This document shows positions 45,772-54,709 of a DNA stretch of 64,000 nt, piece after piece. A model generated the notes under the pieces. The model searched no databases, had not been told where the DNA came from, and was given only the letters and a program-made list of their open reading frames with translations. The stretch is from an uncultured Eubacterium sp. GTDB taxonomy: Bacteria > Bacillota > Clostridia > Lachnospirales > Lachnospiraceae. The first letter of the stretch is position 1; each line of letters opens with the position of its first letter. A program made the translations under genes and the position numbers. Location: positions 62,001-126,000 of the forward strand of contig NZ_CALGRE010000036.1 of NCBI RefSeq assembly GCF_937958975.1, in the 5' to 3' direction.

Positions 45772-46467
45772 TTATACGGTTATTTTTGTTCCTATCTTTT
45801 CTCCTGATACAGCTTTATTAATGCTGTCTTCTTCATTTAATCCAAATAGAAGCATTGGCATTTTATTTTCCATTGCCAGAACGCTTGCTGCCAAATCTAT
45901 AACACCCAGTCTGTCATCAACGATTTTCGATATCGGAAGTTCATCATATTTCTTGGCATTCGGATTTTTCGCCGGGTCGCTATCGTAAACACCATCAATC
46001 GCTTTGGCTCCTAAAATACAATCTGCCTCGATTTCTATTGCTCTGAGAACCATAGTCATATCTGTAGAAAAATATGGATGTCCTGTTCCGCCTGCAAAAA
46101 AGATTACCTTTCCATTCTTTAAGTCCTGCACTGCCTCATCTTTAGAAAACAACTTTGTCCATGTACCGCATGTGAAAGGCGTATATACATTGGTATCCAT
46201 TCCTTCTGTCCTGAAAATTTCTGACACATATATGCAATTCATAATTGTTGCCAGCATTCCAATACCATCTGCCTTAGGTCTGTCTATTTTATTGCTGGTT
46301 CTTCCTCTCCAGAAATTTCCTCCACCAATAACAATAGCCACCTGAACCCCTTTATCGACAATAGATTTTACCTGCTTTGCCACCGCAACACAAGTCTCCT
46401 CATCAAATCCGGTTTTCTTATCTCCGGCTAAGGCTTCACCACTTAACTTCAGTAAAACTCTGTTCAT
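45772..46467 (-). CDS. pyrH: Uridylate kinase
   Basis: A 231-residue UMP kinase of the amino-acid-kinase fold (LKLSGEALAG, IVIGGGNFWRGR, FFAGGTGHPYFSTD). First gene of the run to polC. I could not assign a convincing promoter in the 72 bases upstream. Confidence 0.98.
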   Translation of the reverse strand: MNRVLLKLSGEALAGDKKTGFDEETCVAVAKQVKSIVDKGVQVAIVIGGGNFWRGRTSNKIDRPKADGIGMLATIMNCIYVSEIFRTEGMDTNVYTPFTCGTWTKLFSKDEAVQDLKNGKVIFFAGGTGHPYFSTDMTMVLRAIEIEADCILGAKAIDGVYDSDPAKNPNAKKYDELPISKIVDDRLGVIDLAASVLAMENKMPMLLFGLNEEDSINKAVSGEKIGTKITV

Positions 46468-46539
46468 TTCCTATTCCTCTTCTATTTGTCTTTTTCTAAT
46501 TTAAAAATCTAGGAATAGAATAACATATAACCATAAAAA

Positions 46540-46591
46540 AATAAAGGATTATATTGGAAGAACCAAGATAATTATCTGTCCATCCTTTATT
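46540..46591 (-). terminator. Nested hairpin upstream of pyrH
   Basis: AATAAAGGAT (46540-46549) pairs with ATCCTTTATT (46582-46591). Inside are TTGG/CCAA and the palindrome AGATAATTATCT. On the minus strand a run of seven T follows, as in an intrinsic terminator. It could be a second terminator for the cupin gene or part of a pyrH leader. Confidence 0.6.
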
Positions 46592-46614
46592 GTTTTTGAG
46601 GAACATTTTATATG

Positions 46615-46660
46615 ATAAATGCCGCATTTCCGTTTTATAATCGGGATATGCGGCATTTAT
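46615..46660 (-). terminator. Terminator of cupin gene
   Basis: ATAAATGCCGCAT (46615-46627) pairs perfectly with ATGCGGCATTTAT (46648-46660), immediately after the cupin stop codon. Confidence 0.8.
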
Positions 46661-47095
46661 TTATAGTCTATTATAAAGCTCATTATTTACAGGTTCACAC
46701 CACTCATTACTCGTATTTTCCCCCGGCACTTCTACTGCAATATGACTAAACCAACTATCTTTCTTTGCTCCATGCCAGTGTTTTACTTCCGGTGGAATTG
46801 TTATTACTGTACCCGGCACAAGGCTGATAGCGTCTTTTCCTTCCTCCTGATACCATCCCTCACCGGCTGTACAAATAAGAAGCTGTCCCCCTCCTTTTGT
46901 TGCATGATGAATATGCCAATTATTTCTACACCCCGGTTCAAATGTTACATTTGCCAGAAATACCGGACATTCTGCCGGTACTGTCAACGGATTTAAGTAA
47001 GAATTTCCAACAAAATATTGTGCAAAAGCAGTATTTGCCTCACCACGGCCAAAAACATTCTCTTTCTCAAACATTTCCTCACTTATTACTTTCAT
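46661..47095 (-). CDS. Cupin-domain protein
   Basis: A 144-residue single cupin barrel. Metal ligands are visible in NNWHIHHATKGGGQLLI and EVKHWHGA. Similar small cupins are encoded near carboxymuconolactone decarboxylase-like or NADPH-dependent reductase genes and LysR regulators. Enzymatic activity is unknown. It is divergent from the LysR gene, which probably controls it. Confidence 0.88.
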   Translation of the reverse strand: MKVISEEMFEKENVFGRGEANTAFAQYFVGNSYLNPLTVPAECPVFLANVTFEPGCRNNWHIHHATKGGGQLLICTAGEGWYQEEGKDAISLVPGTVITIPPEVKHWHGAKKDSWFSHIAVEVPGENTSNEWCEPVNNELYNRL

Positions 47096-47135
47096 TTTAT
47101 AACCTTCTTTCTATATATAAATGTAAAATCATCTT

Positions 47136-47363
47136 TTATTGATTTAATTCCTTCTTCAAATGGAATATTATATAATCAATACAGTCTAATTTTTTCTGTT
47201 CCCCATGAATTTTATCAAGCAGCCGACATTTCTGACATGACAAAAGCTTTATCATTCCTTCTAAATCCTTTTCCTTTCTAAGTTTGATATACTGGTCTAT
47301 AATCTCCTGACTACATCCTATATCCTCCAAACACATAATGGTACATTGATTTTCCTTATCCAA
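47136..47363 (-). CDS. Small conserved protein, MerR-effector-like helical hairpin
   Basis: About 75 residues from a TTG at 47363 (MDKENQCTIMCLEDIGC), which follows AGGAGG by 12 bases; a GTG at 47384 overlaps the ribosome site and is less likely. The C-terminal half (LLSCQKCRLLDKIHGEQKKL) is helical and resembles the dimerisation helix of MerR regulators without an HTH. Function unknown; co-directional with the cupin. Confidence 0.65.
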   Translation of the reverse strand: MDKENQCTIMCLEDIGCSQEIIDQYIKLRKEKDLEGMIKLLSCQKCRLLDKIHGEQKKLDCIDYIIFHLKKELNQ

Positions 47364-47421
47364 ACTAACTACTCGCCTCCTCACACTTTATAAATAAATT
47401 ATACTAACACCCGGCTTTATT

Positions 47422-47482
47422 GTATAATACCTATATCAAATCTTATACCATGCTTGACAGGCATAATATTGAAATGTTATTT
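47422..47482. promoter_or_regulatory. Divergent promoter/operator region of LysR gene
   Basis: An inverted repeat GTATAA (47422-47427) and TTATAC (47443-47448), spacing suited to a LysR-type site, precedes TTGACA (47454-47459) and a weak TTATTT (47477-47482) on the plus strand with a 17-base spacer. Both are consistent with autoregulated divergent transcription, but weak. Confidence 0.45.
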
Positions 47483-47538
47483 TATTAAAAAGAGTTTAAC
47501 ACATTACTTTAAATGAAAAATCACAAATGGAGAATATT

Positions 47539-48426
47539 ATGGATATTAGAGTTTTACGATATTTTTTAGCTGTTGCCAGAGAAGAAAATATTTCCAGAGC
47601 CGCGGAATATTTACATATAACCCAGCCTACACTTTCACGGCAACTAAAAGAATTAGAAGATGAACTCGGTACCCGGCTTCTGATAAGAGGTAAGCGTAAC
47701 ATCACTTTAACTGACGAGGGAATGTTACTCAGAAAGCGTGCAGAAGAAATCACCTCTCTTATGGACAAAACAGAGGCTGAATTTCATAATTTTGATGAAC
47801 ATATCAGTGGCGATATTTATATCGGTGGTGGTGAGACTATTGCTATGCGCATTCTTGCGGAACTGATGATGGAAATGAATCTGGAATTTCCGGATATTAC
47901 ATTTCATTTATACAGTGGAAATGCAGATGATGTTATGGACCGGATTGACAAAGGATTGATTGACTTTGGTGTCGTAATTGAACCTGCCGACTATAGAAAG
48001 TATGAATCCATTTCACTTCCATATAAGGATACTTATGGACTTTTAATGAGAAAAGACCACCCTCTTTCCTCACAAAAGTCACTTCCAATCCATACTCTTT
48101 TAGATATTCCCCTTTTAGTGTCTAAACGAATGTTAGAGGGAAGATATTTTCCCGAAATTCTTGGAATACACCCTGAGCAAATGAATATCCGGGCAACATT
48201 CAACCTAATATATAATGCTACTCTCCTTGTGGAACAGGGCATGGGAGCAGCTTTAACATTAGACCACCTTGTAAATACCAGCGGTAACAGTATGCTTACC
48301 TTTATTCCACTAGAACCGGTAACTACCGTAGGTCTTTCCGTAATATGGAAACGGTATCAGATATTCTCTAAAGCTGCTAATCATTTTTTAAAAAGACTTG
48401 TGAAAAAGATTGATGCCTGCAAATAA
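47539..48426 (+). CDS. LysR-family transcriptional regulator
   Basis: A 295-residue protein with the LysR HTH (MDIRVLRYFLAVAREENISR, AEYLHITQPTLSRQLKELE) and a periplasmic-binding-like effector domain (about 88-290). Start at 47539 follows TGGAGA; the upstream ATG four codons earlier contains that site. Divergent from the cupin and small protein genes, its likely targets. Confidence 0.95.
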   Translation: MDIRVLRYFLAVAREENISRAAEYLHITQPTLSRQLKELEDELGTRLLIRGKRNITLTDEGMLLRKRAEEITSLMDKTEAEFHNFDEHISGDIYIGGGETIAMRILAELMMEMNLEFPDITFHLYSGNADDVMDRIDKGLIDFGVVIEPADYRKYESISLPYKDTYGLLMRKDHPLSSQKSLPIHTLLDIPLLVSKRMLEGRYFPEILGIHPEQMNIRATFNLIYNATLLVEQGMGAALTLDHLVNTSGNSMLTFIPLEPVTTVGLSVIWKRYQIFSKAANHFLKRLVKKIDACK

Positions 48427-48476
48427 TATATGAATCCAAAAAACTTTTCTGAAAAACAATTCTTTTATTGCATAAA

Positions 48477-48516
48477 AAGCATCAGCCTTTTCTATAAAAA
48501 GAAAAGGCTGATGCTT
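48477..48516. terminator. Bidirectional terminator between lysR and GH16 gene
   Basis: AAGCATCAGCCTTTTC (48477-48492) pairs perfectly over 16 bp with GAAAAGGCTGATGCTT (48501-48516), loop of eight bases, between convergent genes. Confidence 0.9.
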
Positions 48517-48521
48517 TGAAA

Positions 48522-50420
48522 TTATGGCACAATTGTACTTCCCCAGTTATAATCTACCTCTTTATAATCCGGCTTCACACTACTGAGTATTCTTGTGTAT
48601 AAATAGTTGTGTGCACTGATATTGTTCATCATACGCTTTGTATATAACTCGTCAGCTATGGAATATACCGAAAACTTTTTAATATTGCTGTATGTATAAT
48701 CTCCATTCGTATATTTTACATATGCTCTGACATAAATACCTTCTTTAAAAAATTCTGAAGATATATCTCCAAACATCATAGTCATCACATAGCTTGTAGC
48801 CGTCTGTGAATCGCTAAAATTGACAGATGACTTTCCGTTTTGTGTACCATGAACAGAGGCTACATATGGATTACTGCTTTCTACATAAATCTCGTTTTCC
48901 GAAGCCCGATTCGACAACCCATACACAAGACCTACTTCTTCAACATTCTCATTTGCCTTATCCACAGAGTATACTGTCCTGATTCCATCCAGTGGTGCGC
49001 TAATCTGATATCCATGAATCTGAATTTCTGCTGTCTTCATATAAACTGTTGTTGGTTCTTCTGTTGACACCTCAGTCACCTTTTCTGTCGTACCATCTTC
49101 TATCTCCACCCGGGTTGCAAATGACACATCTGTCACTTTCAAATTCATTGCTGTTGCTTCTGCAATATTTTCACCATTAACAGAACCGCCCGGGGCAATC
49201 AACAACATCACAGAACCTGTATAACCATTCGGGATAAACACTTCTTTTTCATAAGTATATGGTGTATTCGCTTTCAGACTAACATAATCTGCTGCAAGTT
49301 CTGTAAGCTCATCTCCCTCAACCTTAATAAACACATTTTTATTAATACTTGATGTCAAAGTACATTGAAACTTATAACTATGTCCCGGAATATAACTCAG
49401 ATTAGAAAGTTTTGCCTGAACTCCCCATTCATTATTTCCAACAGCGGAAAGATTGAGCTGAAATCCATCTGCGGGGCTGGATGCCGCTGACATAGAACCT
49501 CCTGCATTTGCCCATGAACCGATATCGGCAGTCCATGTTCCACCGTGTTCTGCTACAGAATCACGAACTCCCGTGACAATTGTTTCACCAGAATCTATCT
49601 TTTCATAAGCTCTGACATAATCTACTTCCATCGTTGCAGGAAGTGCAGAATCATCAATATCAAATCCCGGCCAATCTCCACCTACCGCAAAATTCAAAAG
49701 AAGATAACACGGAATTGCCAGTTCTTCCATCTGCTTTGCAGAAGTTATTTCAACGGAATGATAACTCTTATCGTCAACATACCATGTAATTCTGTCCGCA
49801 GTCCACTCTACCCCATATGTATGCCACTGCGTAATATCAATATTAATACCGGCTGCACCTGTACTTGAGCCATTACTGTCATATCCTTCCTCATTGCTTG
49901 TATAATCGCATGCCCAATGTGCTGTACCATAAATAACAGATTCGTTATTGACTGCTTCCATAATATCAATCTCACCACATTTCGGCCAGGTGAGGCCATT
50001 TGTCCCCATCATCCAAAACGCCGGAAATGCTCCCATAAACTTCGGCAGCTTAATTCTCGCCTCAATCCTTCCATGATGTACAGTCACTTTATTCTGTGTA
50101 TTTAATCTCGCCGATGTGTACTCTTTTCCCTGATACTGCTTCTTTAATGCCCTCAGTTTTAAAGTTCCATCGCTCACCTCGATATTCTCTGGGCTGTCAC
50201 AATAGTATTGTAACTCATTATTCCATCCCCCATAACCATTTACTTCAACATTCCAATTGTTTCTGTCCAGTTGTGTTCCATTAAACTCATCACTCCAGAC
50301 AAGCTTATAACTTCCTGCTGCCTGAACCTCCTTTTCCTGTCTGTTTGTGATAACAATACCACCGAAAACAAGTGCTGCCGCCATTATCACTGATACCGCT
50401 CTTTTCAATAATATGTGCAT
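48522..50420 (-). CDS. Secreted GH16 endo-beta-glucanase (laminarinase/lichenase type) with carbohydrate-binding domain
   Basis: A 632-residue protein. Signal peptide at 1-35; GH16 domain at about 37-282 with catalytic GEIDIMEAV (nucleophile Glu150, Asp152, acid/base Glu155); CBM4/9-like beta-sandwich at about 290-440 (GTWTADIGSWANAGG). A C-terminal domain (about 460-632, IQIHGYQISAPLDGIRTVYS) is shared by Lachnospiraceae surface enzymes as far as I recall. The AGGAGG is five bases before ATG. It should cut beta-1,3(4)-glucans outside the cell. Confidence 0.94.
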   Translation of the reverse strand: MHILLKRAVSVIMAAALVFGGIVITNRQEKEVQAAGSYKLVWSDEFNGTQLDRNNWNVEVNGYGGWNNELQYYCDSPENIEVSDGTLKLRALKKQYQGKEYTSARLNTQNKVTVHHGRIEARIKLPKFMGAFPAFWMMGTNGLTWPKCGEIDIMEAVNNESVIYGTAHWACDYTSNEEGYDSNGSSTGAAGINIDITQWHTYGVEWTADRITWYVDDKSYHSVEITSAKQMEELAIPCYLLLNFAVGGDWPGFDIDDSALPATMEVDYVRAYEKIDSGETIVTGVRDSVAEHGGTWTADIGSWANAGGSMSAASSPADGFQLNLSAVGNNEWGVQAKLSNLSYIPGHSYKFQCTLTSSINKNVFIKVEGDELTELAADYVSLKANTPYTYEKEVFIPNGYTGSVMLLIAPGGSVNGENIAEATAMNLKVTDVSFATRVEIEDGTTEKVTEVSTEEPTTVYMKTAEIQIHGYQISAPLDGIRTVYSVDKANENVEEVGLVYGLSNRASENEIYVESSNPYVASVHGTQNGKSSVNFSDSQTATSYVMTMMFGDISSEFFKEGIYVRAYVKYTNGDYTYSNIKKFSVYSIADELYTKRMMNNISAHNYLYTRILSSVKPDYKEVDYNWGSTIVP

Positions 50421-50475
50421 CTAATCCTCCTTTTTTATCAAATTTCCTCTTCAAATCTGATATATTATCTTTTTT

Positions 50476-50506
50476 TTATAATGGCGAACTCTTAGGAAAA
50501 AGTCAA
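50476..50506 (-). promoter_or_regulatory. Weak promoter candidate for GH16 gene
   Basis: TTGACT (50506-50501) and ATTATA/TTATAA (near 50482-50476) on the minus strand, with spacing of 18-19 bases, just after the ABC permease gene ends. Confidence 0.5.
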
Positions 50507-50514
50507 GTTTATCT

Positions 50515-51189
50515 CTATCTAAAATCTTTCTTTTTTACAATCTTCGTACACCATAAAATTCCCGAAATGTATAATAGTACTCCAACAACAACGGCTATTA
50601 TCCCGATAGATTTGACATGATTTATAATAAACGACATAATTCCTTCTAACTTAGTTGTATTTCCATCTTCCGTCAGTATGTCCATCACCATATTTGCTCC
50701 TCCCCATAACACTATTGCCGGTATCATGATTAAAAGACTTTTTATCTGTGGATTCGCCGTTCTTCCGATACTATAAAATAAAGTATTGGATAGTGTAAGA
50801 TAAATAAGGGTCACTGCAATAAAATATAAAACAGTAACTGTGATATTTATCATCTTCATAGAAAAAACATTACTCATAATAAACGCTGTAATGAATCCCA
50901 AAGCCAACTCAAATGCAATAAAAAAAACTCCTACCAGATATCTGCCTGCCACACGCTCCATATCCGTACCCGGCAGCATATTGTCAAAACCACAATCTGT
51001 TTTCTGCTCATATGTAAACAATGTAGCCGGACCAATCATTACCACCAATGCCATATAACAAAACACTGAAAATATTCCATTTACATTATATCCCATCAAA
51101 GCTGACAGTGGGGTGAATAGGACAACCGACAGCAATATTACATATTTACTTCTTCTCAAATCATATTTCATAAATTTAATTGCGTTCAT
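50515..51189 (-). CDS. ABC-2 type permease
   Basis: A 224-residue membrane protein with about six helices and no large loops. It overlaps the ATPase gene by 14 bp, indicating coupled translation. With the ATPase and the GntR gene it forms a YtrA-type three-gene operon. Substrate unknown; related systems respond to wall-active antibiotics or export peptides. Confidence 0.85.
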   Translation of the reverse strand: MNAIKFMKYDLRRSKYVILLSVVLFTPLSALMGYNVNGIFSVFCYMALVVMIGPATLFTYEQKTDCGFDNMLPGTDMERVAGRYLVGVFFIAFELALGFITAFIMSNVFSMKMINITVTVLYFIAVTLIYLTLSNTLFYSIGRTANPQIKSLLIMIPAIVLWGGANMVMDILTEDGNTTKLEGIMSFIINHVKSIGIIAVVVGVLLYISGILWCTKIVKKKDFR

Positions 51190-52045
51190 TTTTTTCTCTC
51201 CTTTCCTTTATGCTGTGTAGCATAATCTGTGCTATTTCCGGTTTTTCAAACGTAAATCCGCCTCCCAGTTTTTCTGCTTCTTCACTCTTTATAATCGCCT
51301 CAAAATAATAAGCCTTTTTCTCTAACCCAATCAAATATTTTTTATGTTCATAAGTTAACTTGTCAAAGTCACCTTTTACCAACATATAATCTTCTATCAT
51401 CTCATCCTTTGGCTTATCGAGAACAATTTCTCCTCTGTCAATAAATGCGATATAGTCTGCAATTTCTTCTAAATCACTTAAAACATGCGTAGAAAACAGT
51501 ATACTTCTCTCTCCATTCTCAATATAAGCCTGCAAATCAGAAAGAAGTTCATCTCTTACCACCGGGTCTAATCCATTTGTAGCCTCATCTAAAATCATAA
51601 GTTTAGAATCTCTTGAAAAAACGGTAGCAAACATCAGCTTAACTTTCATTCCTCTGGAAAAATTGTCAATCTTTTTATTTTCAGGCAGTCCATATTTTTT
51701 TATTAGACTATTAAATTTTTCCTCATCAAACGTAGGGTAAAAATCTTTCAAAGTTTTCCGAATCAGCTTTATCTTAGCATTTTTTGAAAAGAAAGATTCA
51801 TCTCCTATGTATGCGATACTCTCTTTATACTTAACCGGATTATCCTCGTAGCGTATACCATTAATTTTAATTGTTCCTTCCTTAAACTTACAAATGTGAT
51901 TAATCATATTAATTGTACTGGTCTTTCCCGCTCCGTTTTGTCCTACATATCCCATAATATAACCTGACGGGATTGTAAGATTAATGTTTTTAAGAGAAAA
52001 ATCTTTATACTGTTTATTCAAATTTCTAATCTCTAAAATATTCAT
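51176..52045 (-). CDS. ABC transporter ATPase (YtrB-like)
   Basis: A 289-residue ATPase: Walker A GQNGAGKTST, signature region NFSRGMKVKL, Walker B LMILDEATNGLD, His switch in STHVLSD. The ATG at 52045 has GGAG six bases before it; earlier ATGs at 52057 and 52051 overlap that site. It pairs with the permease downstream. Confidence 0.93.
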   Translation of the reverse strand: MNILEIRNLNKQYKDFSLKNINLTIPSGYIMGYVGQNGAGKTSTINMINHICKFKEGTIKINGIRYEDNPVKYKESIAYIGDESFFSKNAKIKLIRKTLKDFYPTFDEEKFNSLIKKYGLPENKKIDNFSRGMKVKLMFATVFSRDSKLMILDEATNGLDPVVRDELLSDLQAYIENGERSILFSTHVLSDLEEIADYIAFIDRGEIVLDKPKDEMIEDYMLVKGDFDKLTYEHKKYLIGLEKKAYYFEAIIKSEEAEKLGGGFTFEKPEIAQIMLHSIKERREKNERN

Positions 52046-52113
52046 ATCCATCTCCATTCCGCTATTGTTTAGCTTTTGTCTTATTCATTCACTCGAAAAC
52101 CCACAACATCATT

Positions 52114-52485
52114 TTAATCTTTCCATATAGAATCCACGATATTCTTCACCTCTGATTTTGTCATTCCAATACGCTTGGCAGTCTGTACCGCTGTCTCTAT
52201 TCCCTGCTCAATCCTTACAAGGTATTGTTCTCTGACAATCTTATTATTCTTTGACAATACAACGCTTCCTTTTCCCTGCATTGTAGCTATAAAGCCCTCC
52301 TGCTCTAAATCATTGTATGCCCTGGTCGTTGTAATAACGCTCACTCCTACATCTCTTGCTAAGCTTCTGATAGATGGGAGAACATATCCCTCTTCTATCT
52401 CGCCATTTAATATCTGCTCCTTTATCTGCTCTCGAATCTGCGCATAAATCGGAAGTTCAGACTGATTTGATATAATTATTTTCAA
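52114..52485 (-). CDS. GntR-family regulator, YtrA subfamily
   Basis: A 123-residue protein: winged HTH (LPIYAQIREQIKEQILNGEI, SIRSLARDVGVSVITTTRAY) and only a short dimerisation tail, the YtrA type. It starts with TTG at 52485, six bases after GGAGG. It should repress its own operon through the palindrome at 52512-52539. Confidence 0.93.
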   Translation of the reverse strand: MKIIISNQSELPIYAQIREQIKEQILNGEIEEGYVLPSIRSLARDVGVSVITTTRAYNDLEQEGFIATMQGKGSVVLSKNNKIVREQYLVRIEQGIETAVQTAKRIGMTKSEVKNIVDSIWKD

Positions 52486-52511
52486 TGTTTACCTCCAGTC
52501 TTTTTTGTATA

Positions 52512-52554
52512 TACTGTATATATTACATTATATACAGTAATAACAGTATGTCAA
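52512..52554 (-). promoter_or_regulatory. GntR/ABC operon promoter overlapped by palindromic operator
   Basis: TTGACA (52554-52549) and TATAAT (52532-52527) on the minus strand, spacer 16. A perfect inverted repeat TACTGTATATA / TATATACAGTA (52512-52522 and 52529-52539, 6-base centre) covers the -10 box. This is what is expected for autorepression by a YtrA-type regulator. Confidence 0.82.
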
Positions 52555-52640
52555 TACCTTTCCATAACTTTCCACTATTTTTTTATAATATCTGAATTAT
52601 AATATAACCAAACATATGTTTGCACCAGGGAGGAATAGAT

Positions 52641-53906
52641 ATGAAACAACGCTATTATTTATGTATTGATTTAAAGTCATTTTATGCTTCTGTAGAATGT
52701 GTAGAGCGGGGACTGAACCCAATGACTGAAAATTTAGTTGTGGCAGATATGACCCGTACAGATAAAACTATATGTCTGGCTGTTTCACCTTCCATGAAAG
52801 CACTTGGGGTAAAAAACCGCTGCCGCGTTTTTGAAATTCCACAAAATATAAACTACATTACTGCTTCTCCACGCATGAAATTATATATTCATTATGCCGC
52901 TGAAATTTATGATATTTACCTGAATTACATTTCAAAGGATGACATTCATGTCTATTCCATCGATGAAGCTTTTTTAGATGTCACAGATTATTTATCACTA
53001 TATAATCTGAACGCCATAGAACTTGGTCAAAAAATTATAGCTGACATTTATAACAGTCTGGGATTGTATGCTGCATGTGGCGTTGGCACCAATCTGTATC
53101 TGACCAAAGTAGCCTTAGACATTACAGCAAAACATTCAAAAGATTTTGTTGGATATTTAGACGAAGATTTATATCAAAAAAATTTGTGGACACACAGACC
53201 GCTCACCGATTTCTGGCATATTGGACATGGAATTGCCAAAAGGCTTGCTTCACTTGGAATTTATACGATGAAAGAGATTACAGAAACAAATGAAGATTTG
53301 TTATATCGTACATTCGGCATAGATGCAGAGCTTTTAATAGACCACGCCTGGGGAAGAGAACCTGTTACCATAAAAGATATAAAAAATTATAAACCGAAAC
53401 ACAGCTGTCTCTCCAGCGGACAAGTTCTAATGCGTGATTACGCTTTTGATGAGGGTAAATTAATTGTAAAAGAAATGATAGATTTATTATGTCTGGATTT
53501 AGTGGAAAAAGAACTTGTAACCAACTCTGTAACACTGCATGTAGGCTACTCCAGAGCACTTAATACTGCTCCTGCCCATGGCACTGTAAATTTAGATATA
53601 GAGACCAATGCAGATATCGTAATCATTGATGCCGTATGCAGATTATATGAACGAATCGTTAATTGTAACCTTCATATACGACGTATTTGCATAACCTGCA
53701 ACAATGTAATGCACGAAAATTATAGGCAATACAGCTTTTTCACTGACAACGAAGAATTGGAACGAAACAGGAAGATTCAAAAAACAGTTATTGATATTAA
53801 AAACCGCTTCGGAAAAAATGCCATTATAAGAGGAATGGATTTATTGGACAATGCCACCACAATAGAACGCAATATGCAGATTGGTGGACATAAAAGCGGT
53901 GAATAA
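52641..53906 (+). CDS. Y-family DNA polymerase (UvrX/UmuC-like)
   Basis: A 421-residue translesion polymerase. Catalytic motifs CIDLKSFYASVE and YSIDEAFLDVT; an HhH region near FWHIGHGIAKRLASLGI; little-finger domain C-terminal. Start at 52641 follows GGGAGG. The small YolD-like gene directly downstream is the usual partner of UvrX/YqjW-type polymerases, often on mobile elements or as SOS genes. I saw no clear LexA box upstream. Confidence 0.92.
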   Translation: MKQRYYLCIDLKSFYASVECVERGLNPMTENLVVADMTRTDKTICLAVSPSMKALGVKNRCRVFEIPQNINYITASPRMKLYIHYAAEIYDIYLNYISKDDIHVYSIDEAFLDVTDYLSLYNLNAIELGQKIIADIYNSLGLYAACGVGTNLYLTKVALDITAKHSKDFVGYLDEDLYQKNLWTHRPLTDFWHIGHGIAKRLASLGIYTMKEITETNEDLLYRTFGIDAELLIDHAWGREPVTIKDIKNYKPKHSCLSSGQVLMRDYAFDEGKLIVKEMIDLLCLDLVEKELVTNSVTLHVGYSRALNTAPAHGTVNLDIETNADIVIIDAVCRLYERIVNCNLHIRRICITCNNVMHENYRQYSFFTDNEELERNRKIQKTVIDIKNRFGKNAIIRGMDLLDNATTIERNMQIGGHKSGE

Positions 53907-53918
53907 ACGGAGGTCCTT

Positions 53919-54053
53919 ATGAATAAAAAAACAAAAATAAAAATGGCTATTGCTGACAGAGCAAAACAATTTATGCCTTTCTCTGCTCTAAAAGGCTTAG
54001 AAACAGCGCTGCAAAAAAAAGAACAGGAAAAAACAGAGCAAGTATCAAAATAA
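53919..54053 (+). CDS. YolD-like small protein, 44 aa
   Basis: The ATG at 53919 follows CGGAGG by five bases and gives a 44-residue basic protein whose core MAIADRAKQFMPFSALKGLE matches the short clostridial YolD-like proteins. It starts 12 bp after the polymerase stop, so the two are cotranscribed. YolD proteins are genetically linked to Y-family polymerases. It ends 3 bp before the convergent trpF. Confidence 0.85.
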   Translation: MNKKTKIKMAIADRAKQFMPFSALKGLETALQKKEQEKTEQVSK

Positions 54054-54056
54054 ATA

Positions 54057-54659
54057 TTATTCTCTACATTTATGTACAAATCTGTCGATTTTAGCGCCAT
54101 CTTTACCAAAGCCACAATCCCGTTCAACGCCGGAAGAAACGTCTACACCGTCAGGTTGTACATATTGAATTGCAGAAATCACATTATCATAATTTAATCC
54201 CCCTGCTAAAAGCAACAGTTTTTCATCCCTTGGAATATTTTGCACCAATTTCCAATCAAAGGTTTTCCCACTTCCCGGTTCAGATGCATCAAACACATAA
54301 CCGCATATTGCCTGACATTTATGATACTCCTCGTATTTATCTATATCATTCACATTAAATGCTTTTAGCACAGGGATATTTATCTTTTCAAAAAATCCCT
54401 GCGGTATTTCTCCATGAATCTGAATGTAATCAAAACCTGCCTCCTGTATCTTTACAGCTTCGTCAATAACCGGCGCTACAACAACTGCAACTGTTTTTAT
54501 ATTATCATCTAACGCCCCCATAATCTCTTTTGCCTGTTCTATTGTAATATTTCTTTTACTCTTTGGAAAAAACAAAACCATTCCGGCAAAATCTACATTA
54601 TTTCTATTTAAATACTCTGCCTCCCTGGGAGTAGTCAGCCCACAAACTTTTATTTTCAT
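54057..54659 (-). CDS. trpF: Phosphoribosylanthranilate isomerase
   Basis: A 200-residue TIM barrel for step three of tryptophan synthesis. Catalytic Cys in KVCGLT, general acid Asp in GYVFDASEPGSGKTFDW, phosphate loop LAGGLNYDNV and DVSSGVE. No other trp gene lies nearby; it is at the end of the potassium operon (50 bp after ktrA). Confidence 0.96.
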   Translation of the reverse strand: MKIKVCGLTTPREAEYLNRNNVDFAGMVLFFPKSKRNITIEQAKEIMGALDDNIKTVAVVVAPVIDEAVKIQEAGFDYIQIHGEIPQGFFEKINIPVLKAFNVNDIDKYEEYHKCQAICGYVFDASEPGSGKTFDWKLVQNIPRDEKLLLLAGGLNYDNVISAIQYVQPDGVDVSSGVERDCGFGKDGAKIDRFVHKCRE

Positions 54660-54709
54660 CGCACACTTCCTTTATAATACAACTTTGTTTTACGATAACT
54701 TATAGACAA

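Noticed and set aside
52555..52640. LexA/DinR box before the Y-family polymerase
   Set aside because: No convincing GAAC-N4-GTTC-type site found, so SOS control is not claimed.
53777..54127. Minus-strand 116-codon frame across the polymerase end and trpF
   Set aside because: Antisense to the Y-family polymerase and the YolD-like gene; Phe/Cys-rich nonsense composition.
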